Assembly (NCBI GenBank): GCA_044425575.1
Contig: JAWXVE010000078.1
Span: 1-9,912 of the forward strand
Direction of reading: 5' to 3'
Length of the DNA: 9,912 nt
Origin: JAWXVE01 sp044425575
GTDB lineage: Bacteria; Bacillota; Clostridia; Lachnospirales; Lachnospiraceae
The first letter of the stretch is position 1. Each line of letters starts with the position of its first letter. Under the pieces are notes generated by a model. That model searched no databases and was not told the DNA's origin. It saw only the letters and a list, made by a program, of their open reading frames with translations. Of the stretch, positions 4,884-9,912 are shown in pieces. Both the position numbers and the translations under genes were made by a program.

Positions 4884-7310
4884 TTAGAGTTCATTTCTCA
4901 CATAATTCCAAATTGCCACTCCACTTCCACTACCATTTACTTTTTCGTCTATTTTTAGATTTAATTTATGCTGTATAAAGTCTTCTAATCCATAAAACTC
5001 ATCATGAATGATACAATTAGTTTCCTCGTTCTCTTGTATTAATTGTTCTACTTCTTGATGATTACTACAAGCTTTACTTGTCATCTCCTCTACCGCTATC
5101 TTATCAAATCCATTCTCTATGTGAATTCTATATGATTTATTATTTCTTGGGCTTGGCATAATATAACAGTCATTTTCACACTTAGCACCTAGCGAATAAG
5201 AGTGTAACCCTTCTTGTTCCTTATCTTCTAATAAAACTTTTAATTGTTCCCGCTCCATATCAAATGCATAAATTGTACTAGAGTTCTGAAACGAAAGAAC
5301 TAATACGGAATCTATAAATTGCGTAAATGGTATCGCTCTCTCACCTTCCCCTAACTTTACAATACGAACCGAATATTCTCCTAAATAATTGCGAATCACC
5401 ACTAGACTTGCGCTACCTCTGTCTATTAAATAGAAGTTTCCATTACTTACATGAATGAATGTTATTGCCTGCTTCGTTTTAAATGGAACTGGTAATTGAT
5501 ATGCACGTTTGACTTTCGTTTCTATGTGGTAAGATTCTAAACGATTATCTTGATCATGAATCATCCATATTTCCTGATCATACACTGTTACAATTCTAAT
5601 CTGGTCACTCATTTGTGGTAGCGGAATATGCTCACAGGTATAATCTGACAGAGAAATCCAATACCCATACTCCTCTACATGTTTACGTGTTAATAAGATT
5701 CCTAACTCGCTGCTATCAATGGACCAACCTCCTGGCTGCTCATAATCCACTTTTTCTAATGCTATATATTTGATATCACCTGAATTCACATGGTATAGTA
5801 CTAGTTCTCGTCTAGTAGTTGGTACTAAGATTAGCCACCCATTCTGCTGCCCTCTACATTGGTAACTGTTATTTTCCCAAATTGAATTATGTGAAAAAGT
5901 AGTTACATACGTACTGATACTGCTATGTAGGTCTGTTTGAAATAATGCATTGATTCGATAATCCACCTGCCAATATCGATTCTGATAAACAACACCTACA
6001 TTGCTTCGTGGAATAAATCCATTTGACGGATTTTCCTTGGAAAAAATATCATTCATTACATAGATTGGCCTATTTAAATGCTTATACATACGAAATACAG
6101 AACTTTTTTGTGTTCCTATATAAGCATGAGAAATAGCCATACTACGATGCAATTCACTTGTTTCATCATAAATGGCGTTGGGTAATGACTTGAATGTATG
6201 AATACATTGTTCATATTGCTTCTTTAAGAAGGGCTTTTCATGAAACGATGTTATGGTCTCTTTCATCAGTGGGTGCGGTCTCCACAACACGATAATATCT
6301 TGATTGCGTTCCATTACTTCCATGACATAAGTAATCATATCTAGAAATTTCTCTGGTTGATTCATGACACTAGTTAGGTGTGTATTAAAGAACAGCACCT
6401 TCTTACCCGCTATTTTATCCTGCCATTCTTGTGGCAGCGGAGAAGGATGATGTACTTCGTTCATTAGTCGATCCATTTTAGGACTTCCTAAGTTGATAAT
6501 CTTATCCTCTGGATATTCTTCTAGAAATTGCTTTCGTATTGCTTCTGTCTGTACCATGACTTTCCATGCATTTTGAATACCAGGTAGCGTGACCATATGC
6601 GGGCCTGTCATTTGCTCTGATAAGTAGTATGGTATATACACAAGTTGCTTCGTAATCTTCTGGAGATTTCTAGAATAGAAATCTGGATGAACACTGGTCA
6701 CGCGATTATAATCATCATATGGATTATGGTAGAAGATGACATCTGGTTGCAAAGACTCTAACGGACACTTCCTATAATCTACTAATGGTAATTCTTGGGG
6801 AAATAACTCATACTCAAAGTGGTTCTTGTCTACTTTTCTCTCTACGGTCAATGAATAATAAGGAATTGGCATAACATAAGTCTCCCACTCCTCTTCCTGC
6901 ATTGCACTTCGGCACACAGTATCTAGTGCGTCCCACATAGAAGCATTGTATGGTAAGAAAACTGCTACCATTTTCTCTGATTGCAAATTGCCAATGTTAT
7001 CCTGTGCCTTCCCCAATGTAGATTCACACACTCCTATCGCTTGTCCAATCTCTTCTGACCCTATCTCTATGACTTGACTCACTTGAAAAACCTCATCACA
7101 ATATTGCTCTAAGATTTCCACAATATTCTGACTAGTCACATTATCCGATACTTGCTCTTCTACTAACGTGCCTACTTGCACCGCCATTTCTTGGCATAGT
7201 TGTAAGAGTTCAATTTGTTCACTATCATCCTGGGATTGCATAATGTGTCTATGACACTCTTGCATCATTAGGATAGAGTTTAATAATTGGTTCTTTCGGT
7301 TGATTTTCAT
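4884..7310 (-). CDS. CDP-glycerol glycerophosphotransferase-like glycosyltransferase with predicted beta-propeller tail
   Basis: 808 aa, with no signal peptide or membrane segment. Residues 1-110 are mostly helical, with a Cys/Gln-rich heptad-like pattern. Residues ~112-425 resemble the GT-B-fold TagB/TagF family: MVAVFLPYNASMWDAL, QPDVIFYHNPYDDYNRV, KVMVQTEAIRKQFLEE, IINLGSPKMDRL (272-282), KKVLFFNTHL, VLWRPHPLMKE (341-351), SELHRSMAISHAYIG and RPIYVMN. WRPHP and the S-E-L...S-x-x block are where this family binds its activated donor. Residues ~485-760 hold repeated short beta blocks (GWLILVPTTRRELVLYHV, GNFYLIDRGSASLVVI, DSVLVLSFQNSSTIYAFD) that look like propeller blades, an unusual addition. 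ATG 7310 (MKINRK) is chosen because AAGGGAG lies 10 nt upstream and the duplicate gene starts at the same residue; an upstream ATG at 7373 lies inside the preceding gene. It starts 19 nt after fkbM stops. The donor and acceptor are unknown. Confidence 0.72.
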   Translation of the reverse strand: MKINRKNQLLNSILMMQECHRHIMQSQDDSEQIELLQLCQEMAVQVGTLVEEQVSDNVTSQNIVEILEQYCDEVFQVSQVIEIGSEEIGQAIGVCESTLGKAQDNIGNLQSEKMVAVFLPYNASMWDALDTVCRSAMQEEEWETYVMPIPYYSLTVERKVDKNHFEYELFPQELPLVDYRKCPLESLQPDVIFYHNPYDDYNRVTSVHPDFYSRNLQKITKQLVYIPYYLSEQMTGPHMVTLPGIQNAWKVMVQTEAIRKQFLEEYPEDKIINLGSPKMDRLMNEVHHPSPLPQEWQDKIAGKKVLFFNTHLTSVMNQPEKFLDMITYVMEVMERNQDIIVLWRPHPLMKETITSFHEKPFLKKQYEQCIHTFKSLPNAIYDETSELHRSMAISHAYIGTQKSSVFRMYKHLNRPIYVMNDIFSKENPSNGFIPRSNVGVVYQNRYWQVDYRINALFQTDLHSSISTYVTTFSHNSIWENNSYQCRGQQNGWLILVPTTRRELVLYHVNSGDIKYIALEKVDYEQPGGWSIDSSELGILLTRKHVEEYGYWISLSDYTCEHIPLPQMSDQIRIVTVYDQEIWMIHDQDNRLESYHIETKVKRAYQLPVPFKTKQAITFIHVSNGNFYLIDRGSASLVVIRNYLGEYSVRIVKLGEGERAIPFTQFIDSVLVLSFQNSSTIYAFDMEREQLKVLLEDKEQEGLHSYSLGAKCENDCYIMPSPRNNKSYRIHIENGFDKIAVEEMTSKACSNHQEVEQLIQENEETNCIIHDEFYGLEDFIQHKLNLKIDEKVNGSGSGVAIWNYVRNEL

Positions 7311-8208
7311 AATGCTTATGCTCCCTTGCTTATAATATGGCATATAGGATAGTTTCTGATTTATTCCATGCATAATGCCTAATGTAAAATCGGTACTCTG
7401 GTACTAATTCCTTTAAGTACATGGGTATTTCAATTAAGTCCTCGGGTTTATGATAAATAGAAATTGCCAACTTGGGCTTATAATTTTGAATAGTATCTTT
7501 AGCCCCTTCTAGTGCACCTATTTCCGCACCTTCAATATCCATTTTCAGAAAGGTAATAGCTCTTCCTTCCAAAAGGTTGTCTAAAGTATCTACTTCTATA
7601 GTCATCTGTCCACCTTCTGATATAGTGCTACCTCCACCCAAATCTCCCTCAAAAGATAACGTATCTTGACAATTCCAAAGTCCTTTCATATGTAATTCCG
7701 TATTATGTAATTCATATGTTTTAATGGTAGTTTCTATTTCCTTTCTCTTATTTGATTCCGCTTCAAATAGATAGATTTTTTCATATTGTCCATTACATTT
7801 CTGTGCAAAGTGAACGCTAGTCATGCCATCTAATGCTCCAACATCTACAAAGATTTCTTTTTCATGAAAGTTAATTACAGGATCAAAGTACTGCGTTCTA
7901 TAAACTCCTACTACAAGATTAGATACAATATCATCCCACTTATATATATTAGATTCACTCACTCCAAATTGAGACAAAGTATATTCAATCTCTTCTTGTC
8001 CATCCTTTGGAGTAATGATTACCTTACTATTCTGATAGTTCTCCAATACACGCTGTGGCGATAATACTTGCTGACCAAATTGAATGCCTGACTTCTCATA
8101 ATTACCATCGCAAAAAACAAATAGTGGATTTTCCATTAACTGCTTGAGAACTGGTACTAATAATCCCCCTCGTCGTCCCATACCATAAATAATAAGATAC
8201 TCCCCCCC
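6759..8208 (-). repeat. Tandem duplication, unit A (intact fkbM-glycosyltransferase junction)
   Basis: This stretch, fkbM copy 1 from about codon 65 through the first ~184 codons of the glycosyltransferase gene, is paralogous to 8655-9912, with the same order, strand and near-identical intergenic spacing (19 against 20 nt). The limits are set by the window edge and by the deletion in the other copy. Confidence 0.8.
7321..7327 (-). promoter_or_regulatory. Ribosome binding site that sets the glycosyltransferase start
   Basis: AAGGGAG on the minus strand, 10 nt before the ATG at 7310 and just after the fkbM stop at 7330. It supports MKINRK over the longer reading from 7373. Confidence 0.6.
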
Positions 8209-8400
8209 CTCTAATTCTGCTAACACGGGAATAAATACTCCACTTTTTTTGGAGAGTTCCCCAAATTTTGATTGGTCATCTGTAAGAATATATTGCATTT
8301 GCACTTCATAAATTTCCCTCGATAAGTCATCTTCTAACCAACTGTAAACTTCTCTTAATGCGCAAAAAAACTCTCCCGACTCTTTTTCTAATATGCTCAT
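7330..8400 (-). CDS. FkbM-family SAM-dependent methyltransferase with N-terminal Rossmann module (copy 1)
   Basis: 356 aa, cytoplasmic. Residues ~67-160 form a Rossmann-like unit: YLIIYGMGRRGGLL (GMGRRG at 73-78), LFVFCDGNYEKSG, QQVLSPQRVLE. Residues ~175-356 are an FkbM methyltransferase domain: EIFVDVGALDGMTS (SAM loop, VDVGALDG at 185-192), YLFEAE (acidic residue of motif II), TFLKMDIEGAEIGALEGA (286-300) and ISIYHKPEDL. FkbM enzymes O-methylate hydroxyls on sugars or polyketides, and here a surface-glycan sugar is the likely target. The ATG at 8400 (MSILEKE) is preferred over an ATG three codons upstream at 8409, because GGAGG at 8414-8410 abuts the latter with no spacer but stands 9 nt from the former. 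The glycosyltransferase follows 19 nt downstream. A paralogue ~80% identical in the C-terminal 96 residues (counted by eye) lies at 9034-9912. Confidence 0.85.
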   Translation of the reverse strand: MSILEKESGEFFCALREVYSWLEDDLSREIYEVQMQYILTDDQSKFGELSKKSGVFIPVLAELEGGEYLIIYGMGRRGGLLVPVLKQLMENPLFVFCDGNYEKSGIQFGQQVLSPQRVLENYQNSKVIITPKDGQEEIEYTLSQFGVSESNIYKWDDIVSNLVVGVYRTQYFDPVINFHEKEIFVDVGALDGMTSVHFAQKCNGQYEKIYLFEAESNKRKEIETTIKTYELHNTELHMKGLWNCQDTLSFEGDLGGGSTISEGGQMTIEVDTLDNLLEGRAITFLKMDIEGAEIGALEGAKDTIQNYKPKLAISIYHKPEDLIEIPMYLKELVPEYRFYIRHYAWNKSETILYAIL

Positions 8401-8409
8401 TTCTATCAT

Positions 8410-8414
8410 CCTCC
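8410..8414 (-). promoter_or_regulatory. Ribosome binding site that sets the fkbM copy 1 start
   Basis: GGAGG on the minus strand, 9 nt before the ATG at 8400. The alternative ATG at 8409 directly abuts it and so is unlikely to be used. Confidence 0.65.
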
Positions 8415-8431
8415 ATTTATTCCTCTATCAT

Positions 8432-8631
8432 TTATTTACCCAGTATCTCTACGTATTGCTCGTATATAGCTTGAGCATTTTCTTTGTTGTAAAATTAAAT
8501 TAATCAAACTCATACCTTTTATCTGGTATGGCAAGAGCATAGATCCCACCGTCTAGTATAATCGAACTACAATCTCTTAAATGTTGTATCAAGTTAGGCA
8601 TATATTCAATAACATGCACTCTAAATCCACT
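8432..8631 (-). pseudogene. Class I SAM methyltransferase remnant
   Basis: Minus-strand reading from 8631 gives SGFRVHVIEYMPNLIQHLRD, then CSSIILDGGIYALAIPDKRYEFD and a TAA at 8502-8500. This resembles the region after the SAM loop in class I methyltransferases, which typically reads HVIEHVP...LRD...VLKDGG...LAIPDKRYCFDHF. In a different frame, 25 codons further, ENAQAIYEQYVEILGK ends in TAA at 8434-8432 and looks like the C-terminus of the same type of protein. The SAM-binding N-terminal half and most of the region between the two blocks are missing. The fragment begins abruptly around 8632-8654, where the equally truncated glycosyltransferase copy ends, so one deletion probably fused the two. 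It lies just ahead of fkbM copy 1. The methyltransferase family is probable; the substrate is unknown. Confidence 0.6.
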
Positions 8632-8654
8632 TTTTTAGAGGCAACCAGCAAATG

Positions 8655-9013
8655 TAACGGACACTTCCTATAATCTACTAATGGTAATTCTTATGGGAAT
8701 AAATCATACTCAAAGTGGTTCTTATCTACTTTTCTCTTTATGGTCGATGAATAGATGAATAATAAGGACTTGGCATCACATAGGTCTCCTATTCCTCATC
8801 ACAATATTTCTCTAAAATCTCTACAACACTCTAACTAGTCACACTATCCGATACTTGTTCTTCTATTAACGTGCCTACTTGTACCGCCATTTCTTGGCAC
8901 AGTTGTAAGAGTTCAATTTGTTCACTACTATCCTTGGATTGGATAATATGCTTATGGCACTCTTGCATCATTTGGATGGAGTCTAATAGTTGCTTCTTTC
9001 GATTGATTTTCAT
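8655..9013 (-). pseudogene. Degenerate duplicate of the 808-aa glycosyltransferase gene
   Basis: The first 60 codons (MKINRKKQLLDSIQMMQECH ... SDSVTS) are about 85% identical to residues 1-60 of the glycosyltransferase at 4884-7310. The next codon is TAG where the intact copy has CAG (Gln61). Homology continues to VVEILEKYCDE, then about 200 bp are absent (equivalent to roughly 6895-7092, residues ~75-137). It resumes at the equivalent of ETYVMP, KNHFEYELFP and VDYRKCPL (8655-8795 against 6759-6895) with further frame changes. The copy ends at the equivalent of residue ~184, where methyltransferase remnant sequence begins. The start is placed at ATG 9013 with GAAGGG 11 nt upstream, 20 nt after the fkbM copy 2 stop, the same arrangement as in the intact pair. 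At most a 60-aa N-terminal peptide could be made. Confidence 0.85.
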
Positions 9014-9033
9014 AAGTTTCGCTACCCTTCCCT

Positions 9034-9912
9034 TCATAATATGGCATATAATACAGTTTCTCCATGATGCCACTTATAATGCCTAACATACAATCGGTAC
9101 TCTGGAACTAACTTCTTTATGTACATGGGTATCTCAATTAAATCCTCTGGTTTGTGATAAATAGAAATTGCTAACTTTGGTTTATACTTTCTAATTGTTT
9201 CTTTAGCCCCCTCTAGTGCACATAATTCTGCACCTTCAATATCCATTTTTAGAAAAGTAATTGGTCTTCCATCCAAAAGATGGTCTAAAGTATCCACTTC
9301 TATGGTCATCTGACCTCCTTCTAATATAGTGCTGCCTCCACACAAACCCCCATCAAAAGATAACGTATCTTGGCAGTTCCAGAGTCCCTTCACATGTAAT
9401 TCCGTGCTATGCAGTTCGTATTTATTAATGGTAGTTTCTATTTCCTCTCTCTTACTTGCTTCCGCTTCAAATAGATAGATTTTTTCATATTGTCCCTTAC
9501 ATCTTTGTGCAAAACGAACACTAGTCATACCATCTAATACTCCAACGTCTGCAAATATTTCGCTTTCGCCAAAGTGGACTATAGGGTCAAAATACTGCAT
9601 TGCATCAAATTCAGATAATATTGCCGGCACAATATCGTCCCACTTACATACATTAGATTCTCTAACTCCAAGTTGCATCAATATATATTCAATTTCCTCA
9701 TATCTATCCTTTGGTGTAATAATGATCTTGCTATTGGGATATTGTCCCAATGCACACTGTGGCGATAATACTTGTTGTCCATATTGAGTTCCTAGCTCCT
9801 TATAATTAGCATCACAAAAAATAAATTCTACTTTTTCCATTAATTGCTTGAGAATAGGAACCAAACAGATTCCCCGTCTACCCATACCATAGATAATAAG
9901 AGGTTGTCCCCC
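9034..9912 (-). CDS. FkbM-family SAM-dependent methyltransferase (copy 2), 5' end outside the window
   Basis: The 292 visible codons are open to the window edge. They correspond to residues ~65-356 of fkbM copy 1, so roughly 65 N-terminal residues are missing; the ATG at 9885 is internal (IIYGMGRRG) and not the start. The Rossmann unit is present (GMGRRGICLVP, EFIFCDANYKELG, QQVLSPQ). The methyltransferase domain is complete: EIFADVGVLDGMTS, YLFEAE, TFLKMDIEGAELCALEGA, ISIYHKPEDL. Compared with copy 1 the SAM loop reads ADVGVLDG instead of VDVGALDG, with the acidic and glycine residues kept, so activity is plausible. It is followed after 20 nt by a dead glycosyltransferase copy. It may methylate a different sugar position from copy 1, or simply be redundant; the sequence does not decide. 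Confidence 0.82.
   Translation of the reverse strand, partial: GGQPLIIYGMGRRGICLVPILKQLMEKVEFIFCDANYKELGTQYGQQVLSPQCALGQYPNSKIIITPKDRYEEIEYILMQLGVRESNVCKWDDIVPAILSEFDAMQYFDPIVHFGESEIFADVGVLDGMTSVRFAQRCKGQYEKIYLFEAEASKREEIETTINKYELHSTELHVKGLWNCQDTLSFDGGLCGGSTILEGGQMTIEVDTLDHLLDGRPITFLKMDIEGAELCALEGAKETIRKYKPKLAISIYHKPEDLIEIPMYIKKLVPEYRLYVRHYKWHHGETVLYAIL

Larger units (their letters stand above)
8655..9912 (-). repeat. Tandem duplication, unit B (decaying copy)
   Basis: Paralogue of 6759-8208. FkbM is conserved. The glycosyltransferase part has a nonsense codon, a ~200-bp internal deletion and 3' loss. The duplicate may extend beyond the window end. Confidence 0.8.

Noticed and set aside
7311..7373. 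Longer start for the glycosyltransferase (MHGINQK...)
   Set aside because: It would overlap the end of fkbM copy 1, lacks a ribosome site, and is not shared by the duplicate, which begins at MKINRK.
7864..8064. Plus-strand frame of 66 codons
   Set aside because: It is antisense to conserved fkbM sequence and lacks start signals.
8401..8409. ATG at 8409 as the fkbM copy 1 start
   Set aside because: GGAGG directly abuts it with no spacer, while the ATG at 8400 has the usual 9-nt spacing.
8871..9086. Plus-strand frame of 71 codons
   Set aside because: It is antisense to the duplicated start of the glycosyltransferase gene and the end of fkbM copy 2, with no support of its own.
1..9912. CRISPR array, tRNA or rRNA genes
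   Set aside because: No regularly spaced repeats, cloverleaf sequences or rRNA blocks were seen. The GAAAACTGAATA motif, which can resemble rRNA spacer sequence, occurs here as an inverted pair around the transposase.

Overview
The window is AT-rich. Almost all recognisable coding sequence is on the minus strand, with GGAGG-type ribosome sites and TATAAT promoters. The gene content (FkbM methyltransferases, a CDP-glycerol-type glycosyltransferase, an NKWYS/sulfotransferase-like capsule protein, an AlgX/DHHW SGNH protein, an IS1182-family element and an AAA-ATPase_like/PD-(D/E)XK gene) suggests a low-GC Firmicute, most likely a Lachnospiraceae-type clostridium. The organism assignment is inference. 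The locus looks like part of an accessory surface-glycan cluster (capsule, exopolysaccharide or flagellar glycan) that is being duplicated and eroded.

In the direction of transcription (9912 to 1) the order is as follows. (1) fkbM copy 2, 5' end outside the window, stop at 9034. (2) A wrecked second copy of the large glycosyltransferase gene (9013-8655), with a nonsense codon, an internal deletion of about 200 bp and no 3' part. (3) A remnant of a class I SAM methyltransferase gene (8631-8432). (4) Intact fkbM copy 1 (8400-7330). (5) An intact 808-aa CDP-glycerol-type glycosyltransferase with a predicted beta-propeller tail (7310-4884). (6) The first ~103 codons of a Rossmann-domain protein (4860-4552), cut by (7) an IS1182-like element (4551-2436) whose transposase carries two frameshifts. 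(8) The 3' part of an AlgX/DHHW-type SGNH gene (2435-1670), 5'-truncated and interrupted by one in-frame TGA. (9) An intact 400-aa Rossmann plus NKWYS/sulfotransferase-like protein (1597-395). (10) A short but clear cysQ (PAP phosphatase) remnant (about 388-287). (11) The first 38 codons of an AAA-ATPase_like protein (116-1).

How the parts fit: the glycosyltransferase would extend or decorate a glycan, FkbM would O-methylate it, the SGNH protein would acetylate or deacetylate it, and the NKWYS protein may sulfate it. CysQ removes PAP, the by-product of PAPS-dependent sulfotransferases, so its remnant directly behind the sulfotransferase-like gene is suggestive. Three otherwise unrelated genes (FkbM, the truncated gene at 4860, the NKWYS gene) begin with a similar GxGxxG ... 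CDN ... (I/L)SP Rossmann module, which suggests domain shuffling within the locus. The fkbM-glycosyltransferase pair has been tandemly duplicated, and only the copy at 8400-4884 is complete.

No tRNA, rRNA, CRISPR array or convincing rho-independent terminator was seen. All family assignments come from reading motifs by eye; no database search was run.
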